In this document: positions 24,584 through 33,400 of the stretch, piece by piece
Layout: each line of letters opens with the position of its first letter
Position numbering within the stretch: position 1 is the first letter of the stretch
NCBI RefSeq assembly: GCF_014207705.1
Contig: NZ_JACHIU010000001.1
Span: 5,820,501 to 5,884,500 of the forward strand
DNA from: Sphaerisporangium rubeum
GTDB taxonomy: Bacteria; Actinomycetota; Actinomycetes; Streptosporangiales; Streptosporangiaceae
DNA: 64,000 nt
Reading direction: 5' to 3'
Notes under the pieces: generated by a model
Databases searched by the model: none
The model's input: the letters and a program-made list of their open reading frames with translations, nothing else
Told to the model about the DNA's origin: nothing
Translations under genes and position numbers: made by a program

Positions 24584-25993
24584 GTGACAGAGACGCTCGA
24601 CGCGCATGAGAACCTGCAGAACGGCCGGCAGCAGCGAAGCCTCGCGCCTGAGGCGGCGCGCAATCTGGCGACCACGACCAAATCGCAGCCGCAAATGCAG
24701 AACATCTCTTCGAGATGGCTGCTGCGCATGCTGCCCTGGGTCCACGTCGCCGGCGGCACCTACCGCGTCAACCGCCGCCTCACCTACGACATCGGCGACG
24801 GCCGGCTCAGCTTCACCGTGCAGGGCGGCGACGTGCGGGTCGTGCCGCCGGAGCTGCGCGAGCTCGCGCTGCTGCGCAGCTTCGACGACGACTCGGCGCT
24901 GGAGGCGCTCGCCGACCGCTTCACGCAGGAAACCTACGAGCCCGGCGACGTCATCGTCGAGCGCGGCGGGGCCGCCGATCGCGTCGTCCTGATCGCGCAC
25001 GGCAAGGCCAGCAAGATCGGCGCCGGTGAGTACGGCGAGGAGACCATCCTCGCCGTCATGGCCGACGGCGAGTACTACGGCCAGGAGGCCATCGCCTCCA
25101 CCGACCCCGGCACCTACGAGCACACCGTCAAGGCGGTCACCGCGACCACCGCGCTCAGCCTGTCGCGTGCCGACTTCCAGGAGCTCATGGGACAGTCGGA
25201 GTCGCTGCGCGAGCACGTCGCCGCGCAGCGCGCGGGCCACCGGCCGCCGCACAACAAGCTCGGTGAGGCGGCGATCGCCATCACCTCCGGCCACTACGGC
25301 GAGCCCCTGCTCGACGGCACGTTCGTCGACTACGAGACCTCGCCGCGCGAGTACGACCTCAGCGTCGCGCAGACGGTGCTGCGCATCCACTCGCGGGTCG
25401 CCGACCTGTACAACCAGCCGATGAACCAGACGCACCAGCAGCTCCGCCTCACCGTCGAGGCGCTGCGCGAGCGTCAGGAACACGAAATGATCAACAACCG
25501 CGAGTTCGGGTTGCTGCACAACACCGACCTGCGCCAGCGCATCCAGACCCGCACCGGCCCGCCGACGCCGGACGACATGGACGAGCTGCTGTCGCGGCGG
25601 CGCAGGACCAACATCTTCCTCGCGCACCCGCGCACCATCGCCGCCTTCGGCCGCGAGTGCAACAAGCGCGGCCTGTACCCCGACACGGTCGAGCTCAACG
25701 GCCACGCCATCCCCGCGTGGCGTGGCGTGCCGGTCCTGCCGTGCAACAAGATCCCGATCAGCAAGACCCGCACCAGCTCCATCCTCGCCATGCGGCTCGG
25801 CGAGGAGGACCAAGGCGTCATCGGCCTCCACCAGACCGGTCTGCCGGACGAGTACGAGCCGAGCCTGTCGGTGCGGTTCATGGGGATCGACGACCAGGCG
25901 ATCATCTCCTACCTCGTCAGCGCCTACTACTCGGTGGCGGTGCTCGTGCCGGACGCTCTCGGCGTGCTGGAGCACGTCGAGATCGGCCACTGA
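24584..25993 (+). CDS. Family 2B encapsulin nanocompartment shell protein with cNMP-binding-like insertion
   Basis: Encapsulins self-assemble into icosahedral protein shells that enclose cargo enzymes. This 469-residue protein has the family 2 N-arm ([24 protein letters not shown]), a CRP-like cyclic-nucleotide-binding domain at about residues 115-205 ([28 protein letters not shown]) that defines subfamily 2B, and the HK97-like remainder ([30 protein letters not shown]). The GTG at 24584 fits the family start (TETLDAHE); the frame is open 15 bases further upstream from a TTG. It is directly followed by a polyprenyl synthase gene, which matches known 2B operons containing terpenoid enzymes as cargo. 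Whether the insertion binds a nucleotide is unknown. Confidence 0.93.
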   Translation: MTETLDAHENLQNGRQQRSLAPEAARNLATTTKSQPQMQNISSRWLLRMLPWVHVAGGTYRVNRRLTYDIGDGRLSFTVQGGDVRVVPPELRELALLRSFDDDSALEALADRFTQETYEPGDVIVERGGAADRVVLIAHGKASKIGAGEYGEETILAVMADGEYYGQEAIASTDPGTYEHTVKAVTATTALSLSRADFQELMGQSESLREHVAAQRAGHRPPHNKLGEAAIAITSGHYGEPLLDGTFVDYETSPREYDLSVAQTVLRIHSRVADLYNQPMNQTHQQLRLTVEALRERQEHEMINNREFGLLHNTDLRQRIQTRTGPPTPDDMDELLSRRRRTNIFLAHPRTIAAFGRECNKRGLYPDTVELNGHAIPAWRGVPVLPCNKIPISKTRTSSILAMRLGEEDQGVIGLHQTGLPDEYEPSLSVRFMGIDDQAIISYLVSAYYSVAVLVPDALGVLEHVEIGH

Positions 25994-26056
25994 CCCGGCC
26001 GCGACGGGGATCGAACGGAACCACAGGAAACCGGCACGACGCGAAGGGCGGTGCGC

Positions 26057-27091
26057 ATGAGCGGGGTGATGACCGGCGCACGACCGGCACCTGAGGTGCT
26101 GGCGTGGAGCCGCGACCTGGTCCGGCCCGCCCTGCGCGCCGCCGTGGAGACCCTCCCCGGGTCCGTCAGGGAGATCGCGGGCTACCACTTCGGCTGGCTG
26201 GACGAGCAGGGACGTCCGGCGGCCGCAGGCGGCGGCAAGGCGATCAGGCCCGCGCTCGTCCTGCTCGCCGCCGAGGCGGCAGGCGGCCGGGCCGCGGACG
26301 CCGTGCCGGGGGCGGTCGCGGTCGAGCTGGTGCACAACTTCTCGTTGCTGCACGACGACGTGATGGACGGCGACGCGACCCGCCGCCACCGGCCCACCGC
26401 CTGGCGGGTCTTCGGGGTCAGCCACGCCATCCTCGCCGGGGACGCGCTGCTGACGCTCGCCTTCGAGGTGCTCGCCGACAGCGGTCACCCCGGCATGCGT
26501 GACGCGGCGCGCGGGCTCGCCGGCGCGGTGCTCGACCTCGTCGAGGGCCAGGGGGCCGACACGTCGTTCGAGACACGTGAGGAGGTCGGGCTGGAGGAGT
26601 GCGTGCGCATGGCCGAGCGCAAGACCGGCGCGCTGCTCGGCGGCGCGTGCGCGCTCGGCGCACTGCTCGGCGGCGGCGACGCCGGCCGGGTGGAGCGGCT
26701 GCGCGCGTTCGGCGACCGGCTGGGGCTGGCCTTCCAGTTCGTGGACGACCTGCTCGGCATCTGGGGTGATCCCACGGTGACCGGCAAGCCCACGCACTCC
26801 GACCTGCGCAACCGCAAGAAGTCACTGCCGGTGGTGGCGGCCCTGTCGTCCGGCACCCCGGCCGGACACGACCTCGCCGCGCTCTACCGCGGTGAACATG
26901 AGCTGGACGCCGCGGACCTCACCAGGGCCGCGACGCTGATCGAGGCGGCGGGTGCCCGGTCATGGAGCCGGACCCGTGTGGACGAACTTTTTCACGAGGC
27001 CCTCACCCACCTCTCGTCGGCCGACCCGGCCTCCCGGCCCGCCGCCGAACTCCACGCACTGGCCCACCTGATCGCACACCGCGACCACTGA
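26057..27091 (+). CDS. Polyprenyl diphosphate synthase, probable encapsulin cargo
   Basis: This trans-isoprenyl synthase condenses isopentenyl diphosphate with an allylic diphosphate. Both aspartate-rich motifs are intact: DDVMDGD (near residue 95) and DDLLGIWGD (near residue 230). The substrate-binding segments GGGKAIRPAL and RNRKKSLPVV are present. The length of 344 residues suggests a geranyl/geranylgeranyl-type enzyme; the residues before the first motif (VHNFSLLHDD) do not let me fix the chain length. The ATG at 26057 has AAGGG upstream. It lies 63 bases behind the shell gene, the arrangement seen in family 2B encapsulin operons, so it may be packaged. It could also supply precursors to the geosmin synthase further right. 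Confidence 0.92.
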   Translation: MSGVMTGARPAPEVLAWSRDLVRPALRAAVETLPGSVREIAGYHFGWLDEQGRPAAAGGGKAIRPALVLLAAEAAGGRAADAVPGAVAVELVHNFSLLHDDVMDGDATRRHRPTAWRVFGVSHAILAGDALLTLAFEVLADSGHPGMRDAARGLAGAVLDLVEGQGADTSFETREEVGLEECVRMAERKTGALLGGACALGALLGGGDAGRVERLRAFGDRLGLAFQFVDDLLGIWGDPTVTGKPTHSDLRNRKKSLPVVAALSSGTPAGHDLAALYRGEHELDAADLTRAATLIEAAGARSWSRTRVDELFHEALTHLSSADPASRPAAELHALAHLIAHRDH

Positions 27092-27122
27092 GCGTTCAGG
27101 GAAGGTGCGCGGGAAAACGACC

Positions 27123-27152
27123 GTCGCACCGCCGTGGGGACGGCGGTGCGAC
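27123..27152 (+). terminator. Terminator hairpin after the polyprenyl synthase gene
   Basis: GTCGCACCGCCGT at 27123-27135 pairs perfectly with ACGGCGGTGCGAC at 27140-27152 around a GGGG loop. The 13-base stem is very stable, starts about 30 bases behind the gene, and is followed by AGTTGCCTC rather than a long T tract. Confidence 0.75.
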
Positions 27153-27224
27153 AGTTGCCTCATCTCTCCCGGTGCCGTTTCCGGCGGGACCCCTGCCCCG
27201 GGAGTGAGGCGACGGCGAATTGGG

Positions 27225-27270
27225 GGCGGGCCCCGCCTCGGACTGATCGATCAGCCGTGACGGGGCCCGC
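27225..27270 (-). terminator. Terminator hairpin behind the GH6 cellulase gene
   Basis: GCGGGCCCCG (27225-27234) pairs with CGGGGCCCGC (27261-27270), and the loop contains another palindrome, CTGATCGATCAG. It lies just beyond the stop of the minus-strand cellulase gene at 27285. Confidence 0.7.
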
Positions 27271-27284
27271 TGCTCAGATGCGGA

Positions 27285-29942
27285 TCAGGACAGAGCCGGG
27301 TAGGCGTTCGCCATGAGCTGGCGGAACTGCGCGGAGAACCACGCACCGGCGATCGGAGCGTCCGGCAGCGCACCAGTGGGGTTGTTGCCGTTGAGCGCGT
27401 TGCCACCGTAGGTGGGGTCACACATCCGGTCGAAGCCCTTGCCCTGGTCGTTGGGGATCTCCTGGCTCGCGCCGTCCGACTCACCCGGGGGCTTGATCCA
27501 CACGTAGGCGTCGATACCGGTGGCGGGGTTCGCCCTCGGCCGCTCGCCGATGCCGGCACCGCTCTGGTTGCACCAGTTGCCGGCGTGGATGCGCCTGTCG
27601 ACCTTCGACTGGTTGACGAAGGTGTTCAGGTCGGTCGAGGTGCTCGGACCGGACGGCCGGGCCGAACCGCCCCAGCCGTTGCGGCCGGTGTCGATCAGCA
27701 TTCCGATGGTGCTGGGGAAGCCCAGCGACACCAGGCGGGTGCGGAAGGCCTGAGCGAAGGTCAGCTCGTCGATGTACATGTTCCAGTCGACCCAGCGGGA
27801 CTGCCGGATCTGCTGGCCGTTCACCGTGCCGTTGACCGTGAAGTACGGCTCGGTGAGCGCGGAGTAGTTGGAGGTGTTGGTGATGAAGCCGGTCACGCTG
27901 TTGAAGCCGGCGGTGGTGCCGCGGATGGTCGAGGCGAACAGCTCGGCCGACGGGCCGAAGTTGGTGTCCCAGCCGAGCCAGCCGTGGTGCGCGGCGTCGA
28001 TGTAGTTGTAGGTGTTGCCGAGCGGGTACAGCTTGTTCAGCGCGTACTGCACACCCTGCACGTAGGCACCGGAGCTCTGCGCCTCGGCGCAGGCGGCGAT
28101 GTTGGTGTTGGTGACCAGGTTCGGCAGCGAGTCGATCTCGATGATGTTGACGATCCGCAGGTTCCGGTAGGCCGGGTCCGCCATGATCGCCGCGATCGGG
28201 TCGATGTACTCGGCCTTGTACCGGGCCAGGCCGTTCTCGGAGATCTTCAGCTCGCCGTTGGAGGCGAGAGCCGAGCAGTCACGGTTCGGCAGGTTGTAGA
28301 TGACGAACTGGATCGTCACCGCCGAGCTGCCGTTGGCCGCGTCCTGGCGGACGGCCTCGTCCAGGTGTGCCTTGACACCCATGGCGGTGCTGGTGCCGGC
28401 GATGGCGGCGATGCGGTCGATCCACACACCGGTGGAGTAGTTCGAGACGCGGGTGCCGCCGGGCTCGGCCGCGGCCTTGCTCGACCAGTCGGGGTTCACG
28501 TAGCCGGTGGCGCCGACGTACGGGTTGTCCACGCGGGTCGGGGTCGTGCCGCCGTCGTCGTCGGACTCGGTCGCGGTGACCGCCACCGAGGTCAGACCGG
28601 AGGAGGCCACGTTGATGGTGCGGCTGCCGTTGGTCTGGTCGGAGTCCTGCGCCGCGGCGAGCGTCACTGTCTGCGGGGTCTGCCAGTTGGACGTGGTGAA
28701 CGTCAGGCTCGCGCCGCTGCTGACCGTGATGTCGGTGTCACCGGAACCGGCGGTGTTGGTCACCGTCACGCTGCCGCTGGGGGCGATCGCCAGGCGCACG
28801 GTGTAGCTGGCGGTGCCACCCTCGGGGACCGTCACGGCGGTCTGGGAGACCACGAGCGACTGGGTGCCCTGGCTGGTGTCGTCGTCGGCCTCGGTCGCGG
28901 TCACGGAGATCGAGTTCAGGCCGGAGGAGGCGACCGTGATGGTACGGCTGCCGTTGGTGGTGTCGGAGTCCTGCGCCGCGGCCAGCGTCACCGTCTGCGG
29001 GGTCTGCCAGTTCGACGTGGTGAACGTCAGGCTGCCGCCGCTGCTGACGGTGATGTCCGAGTCACCGGAACCGGCGGTGTTGGTCACCGTCACGTTGCCG
29101 GTGGGAGCGATCGCCAGGCGCACGGTGTAGCTGGCGGTGCCACCCTCGGGGACCGGCACGGCGGTCGGGGAGACCAACAGTGACTGGGTGCCCTGGCTGG
29201 TGTCGTCGTCGGCCTCGGTCGCGGTGACCGTGACCGGGGTGATGCCGCTGGCCGCGACCGAGAAGGTCCGCGTGCCGTTGGTGGTGTCGGAGTCCTGCGC
29301 GGCCCGCAGCGTCACCGTCTGCGCGGTCTGCCAGTTCGACGTGGTGAACGACAGGCTGCCGCCGCTGGCGACGGAGAGGTCGGAGTCACCGGAGCCGGCC
29401 GTCGTGGTGACGGTCACGTTGCTGCTCGGCGCGGAGGACAGGCGCACGGAGTAGGTGGCGGTGCCACCCTCGGGGACCGTGACGCTGGTCGGGGTGACGA
29501 CCAGGCTCGGGGTCTGGTTCTGGCCACCGTTGCACGGGGTGCCGTTGATGGCGAACGAGCTCGGGTTGGTGTTGGTGCCGCTGTAGGTGCCGTTGAAGCC
29601 GACACTGAAGGTGGCTCCCGTGCCCTGGCTGCCGTTGTACGACGCGTTCCGCACGGTCACGTTGGAGCCGGACTGCGACCACTCGCCGTTCCAGCCGTTG
29701 CTGACCCGCTGACCGCTCGGAAAGGGGAAGGTGAGTGTCCAGTTGCTGAGCGGGTCGCCGGTGTTGCGGATGGAGATCTCGCCGCCGAAGCCGCCGCCGC
29801 CTTCCCACGACTTCGTATACGTGACCTGGCAGTTGACCGCCGCGTGCGCGGCCGTCGGACCGGCGACGAGCCCGACGGCGGTGGCGAACATGACCGCCGC
29901 CCCCGCCATGGCTCTGCGCCAGAAGCTCTTGTGGGGTCCCAT
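27285..29942 (-). CDS. Secreted GH6 cellulase (cellobiohydrolase-type) with CBM2 and three repeat modules
   Basis: This is a secreted 1,4-beta-glucanase acting on cellulose. Residues 1-34 are a Sec-type signal peptide ending AHA. Residues about 35-138 are a cellulose-binding CBM2 (SWEGGGGFGGEISIRN, CNGG closing cysteine). Residues about 142-455 hold three near-identical beta-sandwich modules of about 108 residues (VTVPEGG start, VTATEADDD end), like Calx-beta modules. Residues about 460-885 are GH6, with NRDCSALASNGE around a catalytic aspartate and IEIDSLPNLV. The ATG at 29942 is supported by an upstream GAGGGAG. A CebR-type operator lies about 90 bases upstream, implying induction by cellobiose. 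Confidence 0.95.
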   Translation of the reverse strand: MGPHKSFWRRAMAGAAVMFATAVGLVAGPTAAHAAVNCQVTYTKSWEGGGGFGGEISIRNTGDPLSNWTLTFPFPSGQRVSNGWNGEWSQSGSNVTVRNASYNGSQGTGATFSVGFNGTYSGTNTNPSSFAINGTPCNGGQNQTPSLVVTPTSVTVPEGGTATYSVRLSSAPSSNVTVTTTAGSGDSDLSVASGGSLSFTTSNWQTAQTVTLRAAQDSDTTNGTRTFSVAASGITPVTVTATEADDDTSQGTQSLLVSPTAVPVPEGGTASYTVRLAIAPTGNVTVTNTAGSGDSDITVSSGGSLTFTTSNWQTPQTVTLAAAQDSDTTNGSRTITVASSGLNSISVTATEADDDTSQGTQSLVVSQTAVTVPEGGTASYTVRLAIAPSGSVTVTNTAGSGDTDITVSSGASLTFTTSNWQTPQTVTLAAAQDSDQTNGSRTINVASSGLTSVAVTATESDDDGGTTPTRVDNPYVGATGYVNPDWSSKAAAEPGGTRVSNYSTGVWIDRIAAIAGTSTAMGVKAHLDEAVRQDAANGSSAVTIQFVIYNLPNRDCSALASNGELKISENGLARYKAEYIDPIAAIMADPAYRNLRIVNIIEIDSLPNLVTNTNIAACAEAQSSGAYVQGVQYALNKLYPLGNTYNYIDAAHHGWLGWDTNFGPSAELFASTIRGTTAGFNSVTGFITNTSNYSALTEPYFTVNGTVNGQQIRQSRWVDWNMYIDELTFAQAFRTRLVSLGFPSTIGMLIDTGRNGWGGSARPSGPSTSTDLNTFVNQSKVDRRIHAGNWCNQSGAGIGERPRANPATGIDAYVWIKPPGESDGASQEIPNDQGKGFDRMCDPTYGGNALNGNNPTGALPDAPIAGAWFSAQFRQLMANAYPALS

Positions 29943-30365
29943 CGTTTGTAAATCTCCCTCACGTAAATGTCGGGGGGTCGCCGCCTTCTTGTTGACGGCC
30001 AAGCAGCACCCAGCTCGGACACGCGGCGTGGGAGCGCTCCCATAGTCCGGTTGTTTCCGGAGGATGTACAGCACGTTGCGAACGACCGCCCCGGACGGCG
30101 ACGGCCCGATGTCCGCCACGGCCACCTGCCGGGCCGTGGCCTCGACAAACGCACTTCCGGAGCCGCGGACCCTCCTGCGACATCCGATGAAACATTCATC
30201 TGGTACGTGTCCCGACCGGACCCGCACCACCCGTCACCTGCCGAAAGATCGCAAGGCAATCGTCCCCGTACGGATCTGGCGTGTTCATAACCGGTTCAGC
30301 CCGGTTCGCCAGGGTGCCGTGCGTAGCCGGAGCACGACGTCGTCCGGCGGGACGAAAGGCAGGAA
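29943..30365. other. Divergent intergenic region between the cellulase and the PHP phosphoesterase
   Basis: This 423-base gap contains the CebR-like operator at 30029-30042 and presumably promoters in both directions. Short frames cover it but none has a good ribosome site together with a recognisable product. Nothing else was found. Confidence 0.45.
30029..30042. promoter_or_regulatory. CebR-type operator upstream of the GH6 cellulase
   Basis: The 14-base palindrome TGGGAGCGCTCCCA is exactly the box bound by the cellobiose-responsive LacI-family repressor CebR in streptomycetes. It is placed 87-100 bases upstream of the cellulase ATG, where it should overlap or neighbour the promoter. The cebR gene itself is not in the window. 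Confidence 0.88.
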
Positions 30366-32093
30366 ATGGGACACGGCTCCTCTCACGGTCACCCACACGA
30401 TCATCCGCACGAGCACCCGCGCAGCGAGGCCGCACTCGACCAGGGTGACCTGGCCGCCGTCGTCGACATGGCGATCCCCGACGCGGAGCTCTCCCCCGGT
30501 CAGGTGTCCCGGCGCCAGATGTTCCGCCGCGCCGGGCTCCTCGGCGCCGGTCTGACCGCCGCGGGTGTGCTCGGCACCCCCGCCGCCGCGTCGGCCGCCA
30601 CACCGCGGCACACCGGAGGCGGCAGGGAACCGCGCGGCGGCTACCTGTGGCTCGCCGGCGACCACCACATCCACACCCAGCACAGCTCCGACGGCATGTA
30701 CAAGGTGAGCGACCAGGTCGGCCACGGCGCCGCGTACGGCCTCGACTGGATGGTCATCACCGACCACGGCAGCGTCGCGCACGCCAAGATCGGTGTGGAG
30801 AAGGTCAACCCCGACATCGTGGCCGCGCGCCGCGACCACAAGGAGACCCTGGTCTTCCAGGGCCTGGAGTGGAACATTCCCGGCGCCGAGCACGGCACCG
30901 TCTTCGTGGCCCCCGGCCGCAACGAGGTGTCCACACTCAAGGAGTTCGAGAACGGCTACGACGGCTCGGTCAAGAACGCCGGCGCGAGCACCCCGCAGAA
31001 CGAGGCCCTCGCCATCGCCGGCCTGAACTTCCTGGCCGATTCGGTGCGCCGCCGCCGCGTCGACGGCGCGCTGTTCCTCGCCAACCACCCCTCGCGCAAG
31101 GGCCTGGACTCCCCGCACGAGATCCGCGGCTGGCGCGACGCGCAGCCCGGCATCGCGGTCGGCATGGAAGGCGCGCCGGGCCACCAGGCCGCCGGCATCC
31201 CCAGGCCCGCCGGTCCCGGCTCCGGCCGCGGCTTCTACGACAGCACCCCCGGCGCCGACTCCTGGCCGGGCTACCCGCCGGAGAGCTACAAGACGTTCGG
31301 CGGCTTCGACTGGATGACCTCGACCGTCGGCGGTCTGTGGGACAGCCTGCTCGCCGAGGGCAAGGGCTGGTGGATCACCGCCAACTCCGACGCGCACGCG
31401 ATCCACGCCGACACCACGGTGCGCGGCGGCGGCGACTTCAACGCCGACGGCCGCTACGACGACCCCGCCTACGGCGGCACGCTCAACGTCAACGCGGGTG
31501 ACTTCTGGCCCGGTTTCTACAGCCGCACCCACGTCGGCGCACGGTCGTTCGACTACCTCGCGGTCATGGAGGCGATCCGCCAGGGCCGGGTGTGGGTGGA
31601 CCACGGCGGCCTGATCAGCGCGCTCGTCGTACGGGCCCGCCAGTCCGGCACCGGACAGCTCGGCGTCAGCCTCGGCGACACGCTGCACGTGCGCAAGGGG
31701 GCCAAGGTGGAGGTCTCCATCGAGATCACCCTCGCCGGCGTCCCCAACTGGGCCCAGGTCGTGCCGGCGCTGGCCCGTGTGGACGTCATCCAGGGTGACG
31801 TGACCGGCCCGGTCACCGACCCCGACGCCTTCACCACGCCGTCCACCAAGGTCGTGTCGTCCTACGAGGTCGGCAAGAACAGCGGCACCGTGACGTTCAC
31901 CTACAAGGTGGGTGCCGTGGACCGTCCGGTGTACGTGCGGCTGCGCGGCACCGACGGCAAGCGGTCCGCGCCGGGCCTGCTCGGCGCGGCCGTGGACCCG
32001 CACGGCCCGGCGATCGACGTGTACGGCGACGCCGACCCGTGGAACGACCTGTGGTTCTACAGCAACCCCATCTGGATCGTGCCCCGCGGATGA
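30366..32093 (+). CDS. Tat-exported PHP-domain phosphoesterase-like protein with His-rich N-terminus
   Basis: The PHP superfamily binds two or three metal ions and hydrolyses phosphoesters. Metal motifs are visible as GDHHIHTQHSSDG (residues about 98-110), VITDHGSVAH, ANHPSRKG and ANSDAHAIH. A Tat motif RRQMFRR at about residues 49-55 and a hydrophobic stretch ending AASAA point to export in folded form. Before the Tat motif lie nearly 50 residues; the first 18 contain seven histidines (MGHGSSHGHPHDHPHEHP), unusual for a signal peptide. The stop overlaps the next gene as ATGA. Substrate unknown; phosphate scavenging outside the cell is a guess. Confidence 0.83.
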   Translation: MGHGSSHGHPHDHPHEHPRSEAALDQGDLAAVVDMAIPDAELSPGQVSRRQMFRRAGLLGAGLTAAGVLGTPAAASAATPRHTGGGREPRGGYLWLAGDHHIHTQHSSDGMYKVSDQVGHGAAYGLDWMVITDHGSVAHAKIGVEKVNPDIVAARRDHKETLVFQGLEWNIPGAEHGTVFVAPGRNEVSTLKEFENGYDGSVKNAGASTPQNEALAIAGLNFLADSVRRRRVDGALFLANHPSRKGLDSPHEIRGWRDAQPGIAVGMEGAPGHQAAGIPRPAGPGSGRGFYDSTPGADSWPGYPPESYKTFGGFDWMTSTVGGLWDSLLAEGKGWWITANSDAHAIHADTTVRGGGDFNADGRYDDPAYGGTLNVNAGDFWPGFYSRTHVGARSFDYLAVMEAIRQGRVWVDHGGLISALVVRARQSGTGQLGVSLGDTLHVRKGAKVEVSIEITLAGVPNWAQVVPALARVDVIQGDVTGPVTDPDAFTTPSTKVVSSYEVGKNSGTVTFTYKVGAVDRPVYVRLRGTDGKRSAPGLLGAAVDPHGPAIDVYGDADPWNDLWFYSNPIWIVPRG

Positions 32094-32647
32094 TCCTCGG
32101 CCTGGACACAGGCACGCGGACGCTCACGGAGGCCGAGCACCTTCTCCACGACCTGGTGAAGGCGCTCGGCCTCGGTGAGGACACTGTGGCCTGCACACAC
32201 TTCGTCCGCACCGGCGACGGCCCGCCGCACGTGGCCTGCTCGCTGACCGTGCCGCACCTGCCGGGCCCCGCGGCCCTGCCGGACGGAGCCGGCACGGCGT
32301 CCGGCGCCGGCCGTACCGGTCCCGAGGACCTCGCGGAAGGCGCGGCCCTCGCCGCCATCGCGCACGCCACAGGCACCGGGGGACGCCTCGTGCTCTTCCC
32401 CGGCCACGGCGCGCTGACCGGCACCCTCGGCGTGGCGGAGATCATGGCGCGTTCCGGCATCGAGCGCGTCGTCGTGCTGGCGCACACCGGCGACCCGGCG
32501 CCGGACACCCCGGTGGTGACCCGCGACTTCGTACGGCCGCAGTGGTGCGACGGCAAGATCGTGCTGCTCACGATGCCCGCCGCCGACGGCCGCCTGATGC
32601 CGGCCGAGGTGCCGGACCCGACCCCCTGCTGCGCCGACCACGGCTGA
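32090..32647 (+). CDS. Hypothetical protein coupled to the PHP phosphoesterase gene
   Basis: I do not recognise this 185-residue protein. It has no signal peptide or membrane segment. It shows an alpha/beta pattern: GGRLVLFPGHGALTGTLGVAE, then a strand with IERVVVLAHTGDP, then the cysteine-containing ends QWCDGKIVLLTMP and PTPCCADHG. The closing CC pair might bind metal. The ATG overlaps the PHP stop codon (ATGA), so the two are translationally coupled and probably act together. Strong third-position GC supports coding. Confidence 0.65.
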   Translation: MILGLDTGTRTLTEAEHLLHDLVKALGLGEDTVACTHFVRTGDGPPHVACSLTVPHLPGPAALPDGAGTASGAGRTGPEDLAEGAALAAIAHATGTGGRLVLFPGHGALTGTLGVAEIMARSGIERVVVLAHTGDPAPDTPVVTRDFVRPQWCDGKIVLLTMPAADGRLMPAEVPDPTPCCADHG

Positions 32648-32657
32648 GGCGGGGACA

Positions 32658-32703
32658 CCGCCGCCGGGACGCCTTCAGCGGCCGGCGTGCGTCCCGGCGG
32701 CGG
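32658..32703 (+). terminator. Terminator-like hairpin after the PHP operon
   Basis: CCGCCGCCGGGACGC at 32658-32672 pairs perfectly over 15 bases with GCGTCCCGGCGGCGG at 32689-32703. It begins ten bases behind the stop of the last gene of the unit. There is no T tract, as is common in high-GC actinomycetes. Confidence 0.7.
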
Positions 32704-32853
32704 GCCACAGGTCCGCACGCTCGGAGAAGCGGGGTGGCCCGCGGTCCTGCGACGATGAGGTCTCATCGAGCAGGCTGCCCCGGCTCAAGCTCCCAGCGGG
32801 CCGTGCCGGTGATCCGGCGTGGCGGGACGCGGGGCTCGTCACGGAGGTCGATC

Positions 32854-33375
32854 ATGACGACGACGACGGTCCCAGAGTTCAAGGACCTCATCGCGCAGAC
32901 CCGTTTCTCGGCGCTGCACCTGGAGATGCGCGACCAGTACACCCCCAAAGGCGCGGTCTTCGTGGACTGGAAGGCCGGCGTCCCCATCGAGCTGGAGCGG
33001 CACCAGGCGTGGGTCGACCTGGTGGGTGAGACCATCGGACGCGGGGTGGACTGGCGCCGTGCGCGCATCGTGTCGGAGCCGGTGACCGAGTTCATCCGGT
33101 ACGAGCACGAGACCACCACCATCGTGAACGTCCCCGCCGGGGAGAACGTGCGGTGGCTGCCGCGGCGGTTCGCCTCCGACCTGCTGCTGCCCGGCAACGA
33201 CTTCTGGGTGTTCGACGAGAAGCTGGTGCGGTTCACCCACTTCACCGGGGACGGCGCGTACGGGCCGCACGAGCTGACCGACGACCCGAGGATCGTCAAG
33301 GCGTGCCTCGAGGCGTTCGAGGCCGTGTGGGCCCGCGCGATCGACCACAAGGACTACGAGCCGGTCTCCGCCTGA
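32854..33375 (+). CDS. DUF6879 family protein
   Basis: This is a 173-residue protein of the actinobacterial DUF6879 family, with the landmarks ALHLEMRDQYTPKGAVFVDW, RARIVSEPVTEFIRYEH, AGENVRWLPRRFASDLLLPG and NDFWVFDEKLVRF. Such proteins are frequent in actinomycetes, often beside helix-turn-helix regulators, but no biochemical role is established to my knowledge. Here it precedes a truncated globin gene by 25 bases and may be co-transcribed with it. The ATG at 32854 has CGGAGG upstream. Confidence 0.8.
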   Translation: MTTTTVPEFKDLIAQTRFSALHLEMRDQYTPKGAVFVDWKAGVPIELERHQAWVDLVGETIGRGVDWRRARIVSEPVTEFIRYEHETTTIVNVPAGENVRWLPRRFASDLLLPGNDFWVFDEKLVRFTHFTGDGAYGPHELTDDPRIVKACLEAFEAVWARAIDHKDYEPVSA

Positions 33376-33400
33376 GGACGTCCGCCGAACGGGAGGTCCC

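Noticed and set aside
27585-29183. Long plus-strand frame with repeats opposite the cellulase linker modules
   Set aside because: The repeats simply mirror the three tandem modules of the cellulase gene; no ribosome site or family similarity.
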